In this document: in pieces, positions 31,209 to 39,404 of the stretch
Layout of the letters: the number at the start of each line of letters is the position of its first letter
How positions within the stretch are numbered: position 1 is the first letter of the stretch
DNA from: a virus
Direction: 5' to 3' (one strand)
Length of the DNA: 39,404 bases
IMG/VR virus record: IMGVR_UViG_3300046002_007120
Location: 1-39,404 of that record
Notes under the pieces: generated by a model
Told to the model about the DNA's origin: nothing
Seen by the model: the letters and a program-made list of their open reading frames with translations, nothing else
Database searches by the model: none
Made by a program: the position numbers and the translations under genes

Positions 31209-34200
31209 ATGGCTGAGTTACAAAGGAACTTCCTGCAAGGTATAATGAACAAGGATTTAGATCCTCATTTTTTACCCGATGGACAATATCGTGATGCTTT
31301 AAATATTATTGTTAATGATTCTGATGGGTATTTTAATACTGCAGATGGAGAGAACAATGGTTCTGTTCAGAATTATTTAGGCAATATAATTATAAACTCA
31401 AACTTGGGATTAACTAATGCTATCTGTATTGGTTCTATTTCTGTAGCCGCTGAAAATAAAATATATTGGTTTGTTACATCTGATTTTGCTGATGCAATTT
31501 ATGAATACAATGAAGATATTAATACAACTCAAATTGTATTAAAAGCTACAAAAACACCTACAACTTCATCTATCCTTAATTTTAGTAAATTATTTTATAT
31601 AACAGGTATAAATTTTATTAATGGTCTAATATTTTGGACTGATAATTACAATCCACCTAGAAGGATAAATATCGAAAGATCAAAGAATTACCTAGTAGAT
31701 GGATTTGATGAAAATGATATCAATGTAATTGTTGCCCCTCCTTTAAATTCGCCAACAATAGCATTATCTAATACAGGTGATTCCAATAATTTAGAAAATA
31801 AATTTTTATATTTTTCATATAGATATAAATATATTGATGATGAATATAGTGCACTAGCTCCATTTTCAGCTGTTGCATTTCTTCCTAAACAATTTTCATA
31901 TGACTATGGCGTAGGTGAAAATATATCTATGGTTAATATATATGATACTGTAACAATTACTTATTTAAGAGGAGGAGATAATGTAAAAGAAGTACAACTA
32001 ATATTTAGAGATACATCTAGTGTAAATACATATGTTATTGATAATATAGAAACTAGGAATTTATCTAGCGTTCAAGCACAAACATATCAATTTAAAAATA
32101 ACAAAGTATTTACATTATTAGACCCAAATCAAGTAAATAGACTTTTTGATAATGTACCATTGCGTGCTAAAGCGCAAGAGTTGATTGGTAATAGATTAAT
32201 ATATGGTAATTATACTCAGTTTTTTAATTTAGTTGATTGTCAAAATAATCCTATATCTCCGGTATTTAGTTTATCATTAACAACACAATCTATAACAAAT
32301 AGTAATCCTAAGCCTACATTTAAAAGTAATAGAGATTACGAGATTGGAATTGTTTATTTAGATGATTATGGTCGTAGTACAACAGTAATAGTTCCCAAAG
32401 GAAACAATTTACCTGCCACTAGTAATACTATTTTTATACCTGCTAGTAATTCTAATGTAGCTAATAATATACGTGTTACTATTGACAAAAGTTACAAACC
32501 TCCTTGTTTTGCTACATCTTATCGTTTTGTAATTAAACAAAATAAACAAGATTATTATAATGTATTTCCATTAACTTATTTTACAGATGGAGACTTTAAA
32601 TGGTTTTTAATAAATCAATCAGATGTTGATAAAATATCTGCTGGGTCGTATTTATATTTAAAAAATAGCACAAACCCTTCTCCTGCTACACAGTATAAAA
32701 TTTTAGACATAGAAACTAAATCAGCTAATTTTTTAAACAATGGGAACACGCAACCTTCTGGTATTTATTTTAAAGTAAAAGTTTTAAGTACTTCTCTTCC
32801 TCCATCATTTATTTATTCTGGATATGGAGGTAGAAATAACCTTGGGGGAACCGCAGTTACAAATCAATTTCAGGTAGCAGAAAAAGCCATATTTTATGGT
32901 AGTGGTTTAAATGACATGACTACAGGTGATGCTAATAGATATTTTATTACTGTCCCTGTTGGTAAGCCAAATGTTGATGCTAGATTTTACGTAGAAATAG
33001 ATTCAGTAGGAACTAGAGATACATATAAATACTATATAATTTTTGGTAACAATCAAAAGATATTAGTATCAACTAATAGTATACCTATTACTGCAAATTT
33101 AGATGAAACATTAAGTTATTCTGGAACTGCAATTGCTAGAAATACTGACTATGGAACTTATGCGTGTTCGATGTCATGTAAAATAAACTTTGCATCACAA
33201 ACTGGACATAAAAAAGGAGACTTTTGGGTTATTAACTGTAGGGCTAGTTACACTAGTGGGCTAGGCCCTATGAATATATTTGGTGGAGTATCGGCAATAA
33301 ATACTGTAAATTCAGCAGCTGCTGCTGTATATGTAACTACAAGAGAATGGGCATTAGGTAATTCTGTCGTAGGAAGTAGACCTATTTATCCTGGTGCAGT
33401 TTTAGACTTTAATGTTAAATATGGTACTACCGGGACCGAAATAAAAAAACAATTTATTTCATCTTCTTACTATGTAAATATTGAAGAGTGGTTCATCCAA
33501 GATGGAGCTTATGCAAATTTTAGCTTTATGGATGGAGGTAATTCAAGTGTAAGTTTTAGACGGGTTCTTGTTTTGCCAACTAGTAATCTTGGCCAAACTG
33601 CTAGTCAAGGGGGGTCTATTGGAGCGGTTACTTTAAATGAGCCGGTAGCAATGTTATTGCAAACTCTTGATTATAATGTTCCTAATAGTTTCCTTGCAAA
33701 ACTAAGTATAGTTCAACAAGAAACTTCTATTCTTTTTGAAACTGTTCCTGTAGATTCAAATCAAGATATTTACTATGAGTTGATTGGAACATATCCAATT
33801 ATAAACGGCAACCATTATGGTAATCAAACAAATCAAATAATTGGGGCACAACCAGCTATAACTGATTTAAATACTTTTAATGCAAACGGAAACTTTAATG
33901 CTTTTGCGTGGGGTAACAATGTAGAAAGTTATAGAATTAGAGATGATTTTAATTCATCTACAATGGAATTTAGCCCACGAGCTAATTCAACTTCAGAAGG
34001 ATATGCTGAACAAATATTAGTTCAAGCATTAACTTATAGTGGTGTATACCAACAAACAACCTCAATTAATAGATTAAATGAATTTAATTTATCAATAGGT
34101 AATTTTAAATATTTAGATATATTTTTTGGATCTATTCAGAAATTATATTCTCGTGATACAGATTTAATTGTATTACAAGAAAATAAAGTATCTAAAGTTT

Positions 34201-37200
34201 TATATGGTAAAAATTTACTTAGTGATTCTGTAGGTGGAGGTACGATTGCTTCTGTTCCTGAAGTTCTAGGTACTCAAATTGCATATGTTGGAGAATATGG
34301 TATTAGTGAAAACCCTGAAAGTTTTGCCATATGGGGAGATGATATGTTTTTTACAGATGCTAGAAGAGGGGCTATTTTAAGACTAGGGAATAACGGTTTG
34401 TTTGAAATATCTTCACAGGGTATGAAAAACTGGTTTAAATCAAATCTAGACCCAAGAACTGGTAAAATTGGAATTTTTGATCCATATTTTGAGCATTACG
34501 TATTAGCTAATAATACTAAAGATATTACAGGTTGTACAATTGAATTATCTAGTACATCATTTTCTTTTAGTGCTAATCCAAGTGCGCAATATTTGACTAT
34601 TACTGCAAATCAAGAATGGGCAATTGAAAATGCTGCACAATGGATTACATTATCTTCTTCCGTTGGTATTGGAAATGCAGTGATAACAATATCATTAAAT
34701 GATACTACTTATAATAGAGATGCACAATTAATATTAACAAGTTGTGGAATTCAATATATAATAAATATTGCACAGTCTAATGTTATAGTTCCAACTACTA
34801 CATTAGTACCAACAACTACTATAACTCCTACATTAGCTCCTACATTAGCTCCTACATTAGCTCCTACATTAGCTCCTCCTACAACTTTGCCAAATTTCAA
34901 TTATTATTATGCAACTAAATTGGAATGTGCTGATTGTACTGTTTCTTTAGGTGAAAATTTAATTGTTAAACTTGCAAATGTTACAGGGATAATAGGAAAA
35001 TATTATGTTTCATTTAGTGGAGATTATATTTATTTATTAACAGCTATTGCGCCATTTAATGCATTTGCTAATCAATTGCAAACTTTTGCATATAATACTT
35101 GTGCTAATGCTTGTACGGGCACAACTACTACTTTACCTCCAAGCAATTGTTATAATTATAATGCATTTAATAATAATGATGAGCCATTTACTTTATCTTG
35201 GACAGCTTGTGATGGAACACCTAGAACACAAAATGTACCGGCTTTATCATTAAGTACAACTTTCTGTGCTGAGAATGACAGTGTATTTGGATTTGAATTT
35301 ACAATATATAGACTAGAGCCTTGTACTGTTCCTACTACTACAATTACGCCAACTGCAGCAAGAACGACAACAACAATGAGGCCAATCTATGCATGCGAGA
35401 ATTATAGAAATAATTCTGGTCGTCAACTAATTGTTAGTTATGTTGATTGTAGTGGGTCTGTTAGAAGACAGGAAATAATTAATAATGGACAATTTATTTG
35501 TGCACAATATGAAACTTTGTCAGGATTTGATTCTCAATATTTAACATTAGTTGGTGAATGTTTTCCAAATCCAACTCAAGGACCTACTACCTCAACAACA
35601 GCTGGGCCACCTACTACTTCAACTATTGCACCGCCAACTACTACATATTCACCAGGTTTATGTCAGTATTGGCTTATTGAGCCTCCTTATACAGGTTCTG
35701 CATTATGGAGATATAAACTTTGTGGATCAAATACGATTACAAATAAAAATTTATTATATACAGACCCCGTTTTCTTTGTATGTATTGATACTGCATATGG
35801 AATGAATTTTGTATCTGGTAATTTTGGAACTAGAGCTGATTTACTTGGCAATTGCCCTCCAGCTACATGTTATACATATAGAGCAACCAATAATAATGGA
35901 GAGCCATTTACTTTGTCATGGACAGATTGCGACTATACAGAAAGAAGTGTAACAGTAGGGGCATTAATATCTACTACAGTTTGTGCTATAGAAGATTCTG
36001 TAGTTGGATATAATTTTACAATTACTAGACTAGAGCCATGTGTTTCACCTACTACAACTTCGGCTCCTACTACAACTACTACTTTGTCTCCAACAACTAG
36101 TACTACTTTGTCTCCAACTACTAGTACTACTTTGTCTCCGACTACTAGTACTACTTTGTCTCCGACTACTAGTACCACTTTAGCTCCGACAACTAGTACG
36201 ACTTTAGCTCCGACTTTAGCACCGACAATAGCACCAATTAACTGTTATAACTATAATGCATATAATACTAATAATGAGACAACTACTTTAACTTGGACAG
36301 AATGTAATGGTAATCCAAGAAGTGAAAACGTACCGGCTTTATCATTCAGTACAACTTTCTGTGCACAAGAAGGAAGTGTATTTGGATACGACTTTGAAGT
36401 TTATTTAATTAATTCTTGCGGGGTTGCTCCAACTACTACAATAGCTCCTACTAGCACAACGACTACTTTGTCACCGACAACTAGTACTACTTTGTCTCCG
36501 ACAACTAGTACTACTTTAGCTCCGACAACTAGTACTACTTTAGCTCCGACAACTAGTACTACTTTAGCTCCTACTTTGGCTCCTACAGTGCCTCCTACAT
36601 TGGCACCTACAGTACCACCAACAGTAGCACCAACAGTACCGCCAACAGCGGCTCCTACTACAACAATTGAACCATTTGATTACTATTATGCTGATAAGTA
36701 TGAATGTATTAACTGTGGTACTCCAGTAGATACAAATGTTATAGTTAAGTTTGCTCCTGGCACGACAGTAACTATAAATAAAAACTATATAAGCTTTAGT
36801 GGTGATTTCAATTACAGAATTCTTGCAGTAGCACCTTATAATGCTTTTGCTAATTTAATGCAAACAGTTGCTTATGACGATTGTAATGCAATATGTAATC
36901 CTGCTACTACTACTACTTTAGCACCGACTACCACATTAGCACCAAGCGTTTGTTATAATTACAATGCATTTAATAACAATGAAGAAACATTTACTTTATC
37001 GTGGACAGATTGTGATGGTACTGAAAGAACACAAAATGTAGCTGCATTGTCATATAGTACTACTTTCTGTGCTCAAAATGGAACAGTTACAGGATTTAAC
37101 TTCACTATTTATCAAATTGAACCTTGTAGTGTACCTCCAACATTAGCACCTACAGTTGCTCCAACGGTAGCACCTACAGTGCCTCCTACATTGGCAACGA

Positions 37201-37805
37201 CTACGACTATTGCTCCTACAGTTGCTCCTACGGTGGCACCTACAGTACCGCCTACATTAGCAACGACTACGACTTTAGCTCCCACTTTAGCCCCTACAAT
37301 AGCTCCTACAGTGCCCCCTACGGTAACACCTACTGCAGCACCGACGGTACCACCAACGGCAGCACCTACAGTAGGTCCAACGGCAGCACCCACTACTACA
37401 TGTATTCCTTATGGAACATTATTATCAACATTCTGTACTGGAGTTGATTTGTATGGAGTATATGCTGATGGAAATTGTGGAACATTCAGTGAACTTATTC
37501 AATCCGACTCACCAAGTTGTGGATATGTGGCTCCTACAGCAGCACCAACGGTACCTCCTACGGCAGCACCTACGGCAGCACCTACGGCAGCACCAACATC
37601 TCCTCCTGTAACTTGTAATTTCTACACTTTCATTGATGATGTAGGAAACGGAGGATACGTATATTATGTACCATGTGGGAGTACAAATGAAACAACTGTC
37701 TACATAGATCCATTTACATCACCACAATATTGCGTAGCTAATGGATATTATCCATATTCATACGACGGATTAATAATAAATGGACCACTTGGCCCTTGTA
37801 GTTAA
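31209..37805 (+). CDS. Muzzle-type tail protein fused to BACON and Cys-module adhesin array
   Basis: A 2198-residue protein. Residues 1-1100 carry the crAss-like muzzle/stabilisation signature (RNFLQGIMNKDLDPHFL then DGQYRDALNI, and WTDNYNPPRRINIERS) and would close the short tail. Residues about 1108-1190 look like a BACON domain (ITANQEWAIENAAQWITLSS, QYIINIAQS), a glycan-binding fold typical of Bacteroidota and their phages. Then come Pro/Thr linkers (TTSTTLSP, PTLAP, PTVPP) between small Cys modules: two C-x2-C...C-x3-C units (nt 34891-35115, 36675-36897) and seven units with four spaced Cys (nt about 35148-35326, 35394-35561, 35658-35855, 35868-36041, 36243-36419, 36951-37127, 37612-37802), plus one short four-Cys unit (about 37400-37530). 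The tail is a likely host- or mucus-binding adhesin. Thr density makes it a glycosylation candidate. Confidence 0.85.
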   Translation: MAELQRNFLQGIMNKDLDPHFLPDGQYRDALNIIVNDSDGYFNTADGENNGSVQNYLGNIIINSNLGLTNAICIGSISVAAENKIYWFVTSDFADAIYEYNEDINTTQIVLKATKTPTTSSILNFSKLFYITGINFINGLIFWTDNYNPPRRINIERSKNYLVDGFDENDINVIVAPPLNSPTIALSNTGDSNNLENKFLYFSYRYKYIDDEYSALAPFSAVAFLPKQFSYDYGVGENISMVNIYDTVTITYLRGGDNVKEVQLIFRDTSSVNTYVIDNIETRNLSSVQAQTYQFKNNKVFTLLDPNQVNRLFDNVPLRAKAQELIGNRLIYGNYTQFFNLVDCQNNPISPVFSLSLTTQSITNSNPKPTFKSNRDYEIGIVYLDDYGRSTTVIVPKGNNLPATSNTIFIPASNSNVANNIRVTIDKSYKPPCFATSYRFVIKQNKQDYYNVFPLTYFTDGDFKWFLINQSDVDKISAGSYLYLKNSTNPSPATQYKILDIETKSANFLNNGNTQPSGIYFKVKVLSTSLPPSFIYSGYGGRNNLGGTAVTNQFQVAEKAIFYGSGLNDMTTGDANRYFITVPVGKPNVDARFYVEIDSVGTRDTYKYYIIFGNNQKILVSTNSIPITANLDETLSYSGTAIARNTDYGTYACSMSCKINFASQTGHKKGDFWVINCRASYTSGLGPMNIFGGVSAINTVNSAAAAVYVTTREWALGNSVVGSRPIYPGAVLDFNVKYGTTGTEIKKQFISSSYYVNIEEWFIQDGAYANFSFMDGGNSSVSFRRVLVLPTSNLGQTASQGGSIGAVTLNEPVAMLLQTLDYNVPNSFLAKLSIVQQETSILFETVPVDSNQDIYYELIGTYPIINGNHYGNQTNQIIGAQPAITDLNTFNANGNFNAFAWGNNVESYRIRDDFNSSTMEFSPRANSTSEGYAEQILVQALTYSGVYQQTTSINRLNEFNLSIGNFKYLDIFFGSIQKLYSRDTDLIVLQENKVSKVLYGKNLLSDSVGGGTIASVPEVLGTQIAYVGEYGISENPESFAIWGDDMFFTDARRGAILRLGNNGLFEISSQGMKNWFKSNLDPRTGKIGIFDPYFEHYVLANNTKDITGCTIELSSTSFSFSANPSAQYLTITANQEWAIENAAQWITLSSSVGIGNAVITISLNDTTYNRDAQLILTSCGIQYIINIAQSNVIVPTTTLVPTTTITPTLAPTLAPTLAPTLAPPTTLPNFNYYYATKLECADCTVSLGENLIVKLANVTGIIGKYYVSFSGDYIYLLTAIAPFNAFANQLQTFAYNTCANACTGTTTTLPPSNCYNYNAFNNNDEPFTLSWTACDGTPRTQNVPALSLSTTFCAENDSVFGFEFTIYRLEPCTVPTTTITPTAARTTTTMRPIYACENYRNNSGRQLIVSYVDCSGSVRRQEIINNGQFICAQYETLSGFDSQYLTLVGECFPNPTQGPTTSTTAGPPTTSTIAPPTTTYSPGLCQYWLIEPPYTGSALWRYKLCGSNTITNKNLLYTDPVFFVCIDTAYGMNFVSGNFGTRADLLGNCPPATCYTYRATNNNGEPFTLSWTDCDYTERSVTVGALISTTVCAIEDSVVGYNFTITRLEPCVSPTTTSAPTTTTTLSPTTSTTLSPTTSTTLSPTTSTTLSPTTSTTLAPTTSTTLAPTLAPTIAPINCYNYNAYNTNNETTTLTWTECNGNPRSENVPALSFSTTFCAQEGSVFGYDFEVYLINSCGVAPTTTIAPTSTTTTLSPTTSTTLSPTTSTTLAPTTSTTLAPTTSTTLAPTLAPTVPPTLAPTVPPTVAPTVPPTAAPTTTIEPFDYYYADKYECINCGTPVDTNVIVKFAPGTTVTINKNYISFSGDFNYRILAVAPYNAFANLMQTVAYDDCNAICNPATTTTLAPTTTLAPSVCYNYNAFNNNEETFTLSWTDCDGTERTQNVAALSYSTTFCAQNGTVTGFNFTIYQIEPCSVPPTLAPTVAPTVAPTVPPTLATTTTIAPTVAPTVAPTVPPTLATTTTLAPTLAPTIAPTVPPTVTPTAAPTVPPTAAPTVGPTAAPTTTCIPYGTLLSTFCTGVDLYGVYADGNCGTFSELIQSDSPSCGYVAPTAAPTVPPTAAPTAAPTAAPTSPPVTCNFYTFIDDVGNGGYVYYVPCGSTNETTVYIDPFTSPQYCVANGYYPYSYDGLIINGPLGPCS
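34826..34876. repeat. 12-bp tandem repeat encoding PTLA
   Basis: Four near-perfect tandem copies of CCTACATTAGCT. Changes in copy number would keep the frame. Confidence 0.8.
36083..36212. repeat. 24-bp tandem repeats encoding PTTSTTLS/A, array 1
   Basis: About five to six near-identical 24-bp units containing ACTAGTAC(T/C)AC(T/G)... in the muzzle gene. The units are far more alike at DNA level than the GTS repeats of the fibre, suggesting recent expansion. Confidence 0.85.
36469..36566. repeat. 24-bp tandem repeats encoding PTTSTTLS/A, array 2
   Basis: Four units of the same 24-bp repeat as at 36083-36212, separated from it by one four-Cys module. The two arrays could recombine and delete or add the module between them. 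Confidence 0.85.
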
Positions 37806-37827
37806 AATAAAATAAAATAAAATAAAA
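37803..37827. repeat. (TAAAA)5 tract before a glycosyltransferase start
   Basis: Five perfect TAAAA units fill the whole gap between the muzzle stop (first TAA) and the next ATG. The last A is the first base of the start codon. Confidence 0.85.
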
Positions 37828-38735
37828 TGAAATTACGATTCTTATGTGCTCAACCTGCTAATACTTATTACATATGGCAGGTTGAGCTTGTGATTACTAA
37901 TTTTATGTCTATGGGTATTAATCCCAATATGATGGACATAGTGTGCAGTATTGAGAATAATATTATTCCACCCGAATGGACTAGGTTAGCTGAAAAATAT
38001 CCTGCAAGATTTTTTTTCTATAACGACACTAGAATAAGTAGAAATTATATTAGTTCTATTAGACCTAATATTATTAAGCAACACTTTATTGCGCATCCAT
38101 ATTTAAAACATGATGCAATATTTTATCATGATTGTGATATTGTTTTTACACGTCCGATTAATTGGGATAAATTTTTACAAGATGACAAATGGTATGGTAG
38201 CGATTGTAGGTGGTATATTGGTCACGATTATATCGTAAGCAAAGGCATGGAAGAGTTATCTCTTATGTGTAACATTGTAAACATAGATAAAAGCTATATT
38301 GTTAAGAATGAATTGAATTCTATTGGTGCTCAATATTTAATGAAAGGTATTGATGAATATTACTGGGCAAAAGTAGAACGTGATTCTGAAGTCTTATTTA
38401 ATGATGTATCATTTTTAGTAAATAAAAAGAAAGCTGAAAATCCTGATATAAATCCATTGCAAATTTGGTGTGCCGATATGTGGGCTGTCCTTTGGAACGG
38501 ATGGCAACGTGGATACGAAACTGTCTGCCACCCTGAACTAGAGTTTAGTTGGGCTACAAGTATAGAATCTGATTGGGATAAACATGCAATCATGCATAAT
38601 GCAGGAGTGCTTAATACTGACACAAAGTATTTTTATAAATCTGCCTATATGAATTCTTTACCTCCAAAAGATTTAATAGTTGAAAAAGGGTCTTGCAGTT
38701 ACAGATATTACGAATTACTAAAGCAAATTCTATAA
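37827..38735 (+). CDS. GT-A glycosyltransferase with DxD motif
   Basis: A 302-residue probable GT-A enzyme. IFYHDCDIVFTRP (about residues 98-110) holds the DxD metal/nucleotide-sugar site. Near residues 215-228, WCADMWAVLWNGWQ is where such enzymes place acceptor contacts, and a late His (HAIMHNAG) could be a metal ligand. The general pattern recalls hydroxyproline/serine O-glycosyltransferase-like proteins, a weak impression. It follows the Thr-rich muzzle gene with only a (TAAAA)5 leader, suggesting co-expression and that the muzzle tail or host glycans may be its acceptor. It could instead modify DNA or host surface. Confidence 0.75.
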   Translation: MKLRFLCAQPANTYYIWQVELVITNFMSMGINPNMMDIVCSIENNIIPPEWTRLAEKYPARFFFYNDTRISRNYISSIRPNIIKQHFIAHPYLKHDAIFYHDCDIVFTRPINWDKFLQDDKWYGSDCRWYIGHDYIVSKGMEELSLMCNIVNIDKSYIVKNELNSIGAQYLMKGIDEYYWAKVERDSEVLFNDVSFLVNKKKAENPDINPLQIWCADMWAVLWNGWQRGYETVCHPELEFSWATSIESDWDKHAIMHNAGVLNTDTKYFYKSAYMNSLPPKDLIVEKGSCSYRYYELLKQIL

Positions 38736-38736
38736 T

Positions 38737-39404
38737 ATGTTTTCAATAATAATACCAACAATGTGGTATGCAAACGTATATCTAGAAAAATTGCTACACA
38801 AACTAAACGAATCTGATTTAGTTGGAGAAATAATAATAATTGACAACAATTGGCTTTCAGAGGAAAAAGCAAATACAAATCATAGTAAAGTAATAACATT
38901 ATCAATGCCTGAAAATATATATGTTAATCAAGCATGGAATATTGGTGTGTCATTAGCAAAATATGATAACGTATGTTTATCTAACGATGACTTATATTGG
39001 GATGTAGATGGTTTACCATTTGTTTTGGAAAACCTGAATGATAAGGTTATTGGAATGTCAACAGCAAATTATAATAAAGAATTACCCAAAGGAGATTTTG
39101 AAATAAAAAAAATTAATGAAAGGGTATGGGGATGGGGATGCTGTATGTTTTTAAAAAAACATGATTGGGTTGATATTCCTAGTGATTTAAAAATAGCTTG
39201 TGGTGACGATTGGATTATTAAACATAATGATGTTTATTATATAGAAGGTTTAAATATTGAATTTGATAATGTATCAAGAACATCAATTAGAAATGAATTT
39301 ACTCTTATACAAAAAAATGATATAGACGTGTTTGAATCAAAATATAAATACGAAATAACACCTTCTGAAAAAAATGTTTTTTTTTATTGGGACGGAGATA
39401 TCCT
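38737..39404 (+). CDS. GT2-like glycosyltransferase, cut by window end
   Basis: The first 222 residues of a gene running off the right edge; no stop is reached. The opening FSIIIPTMWYANVYLEKLL, EIIIIDNN (about residues 31-38) and VCLSNDDLYW (about 78-87, with the Asp-Asp that stands for the DxD) follow the GT2 nucleotide-sugar pattern. It begins two bases after the previous glycosyltransferase, so the two are probably one transcript. Later regions (WGWGCCMFLKKHDW, CGDDWIIKHN) fit the acceptor side and the ED-like motif. The true length is unknown. Confidence 0.8.
   Translation, partial: MFSIIIPTMWYANVYLEKLLHKLNESDLVGEIIIIDNNWLSEEKANTNHSKVITLSMPENIYVNQAWNIGVSLAKYDNVCLSNDDLYWDVDGLPFVLENLNDKVIGMSTANYNKELPKGDFEIKKINERVWGWGCCMFLKKHDWVDIPSDLKIACGDDWIIKHNDVYYIEGLNIEFDNVSRTSIRNEFTLIQKNDIDVFESKYKYEITPSEKNVFFYWDGDI

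Noticed and set aside
36083-36566. CRISPR-like periodicity
   Set aside because: The 24-bp units are directly tandem with no unique spacers and translate to PTTSTTLS in frame with the gene.
35933-37393. Minus-strand open frames rich in VGDKVV and GATVGATVG
   Set aside because: These are antisense readings of the Pro/Thr linker repeats of the muzzle gene, without promoter or start context.
1-39404. Stop-codon reassignment as in some crAss-like phages
   Set aside because: TAA, TAG and TGA all appear as ends of well-supported genes (for example TAG for the capsid gene, TGA for terL), and no gene needs an internal stop read through.

Overview
The window looks like the late (virion, lysis and assembly) half of a crAss-like phage (order Crassvirales) that infects a bacterium of the phylum Bacteroidota. 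The strongest evidence is the gene series from about 20.2 to 37.8 kb. It holds a large terminase with a crAss-type ATPase motif, a portal of about 800 residues, an acidic scaffold-like protein, a major capsid protein, a head-associated protein, two tail-ring proteins and a very large muzzle-type protein that opens with the family signature 'MNKDLD...DGQYRDALNI'. The Bacteroidota host is supported by AT-rich DNA, A-rich leaders without Shine-Dalgarno sites, many TAnnTTTG (-7) promoter motifs just upstream of genes, a BACON domain, and an M15-type endolysin. Only the standard stop codons TAA, TAG and TGA are seen, so there is no sign of the stop-codon recoding found in some gut crAss-like phages. 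The fibre style (GTS collagen-like repeats, S74 chaperones, PTT/TLAP linkers) resembles aquatic phages more than gut ones; that is an impression, not a measurement.

Layout. Bases 1-444 are non-coding and rich in dyads and direct repeats. Bases 445-3322 hold two small unknown genes and a phage GroEL/GroES pair. Bases 3288-4246 hold two leftward genes, a winged-helix-like protein and a multi-pass membrane protein. Bases 4308-7264 are a tightly packed run of about a dozen tiny, mostly lysine-rich proteins, with a HExxH metallopeptidase-like protein among them. Bases 7265-9577 are a lysis cassette: small membrane proteins (holin candidates), a heavily overlapped pair of secreted coiled-coil proteins, an M15 endolysin and a unimolecular-spanin-like lipoprotein. 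Bases 9595-15743 hold three tandem tail-fibre genes that each end in an S74 intramolecular chaperone, plus a small fibre-associated gene. A GIY-YIG homing endonuclease and one small gene follow. Bases 16911-19772 hold a leftward giant glycosyltransferase with three catalytic units. From 19813 the packaging and capsid block runs rightward to 31208, then the 2198-residue muzzle fusion (31209-37805) and two more glycosyltransferases, the last cut by the window end.

How it fits together. The terminase, portal, scaffold, capsid and ring genes build the head and neck. GroEL/GroES may help fold the large structural proteins. The fibres and the long Cys-module/Pro-Thr extension of the muzzle are the likely host-binding surfaces. 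Three glycosyltransferase genes flank these Ser/Thr-rich proteins. One carries a C-terminal domain like the autotransporter O-heptosyltransferases, so the phage may O-glycosylate its own fibres. That idea, the chaperonin pair in a crAss-like genome, and the muzzle-adhesin fusion are the three most notable points.
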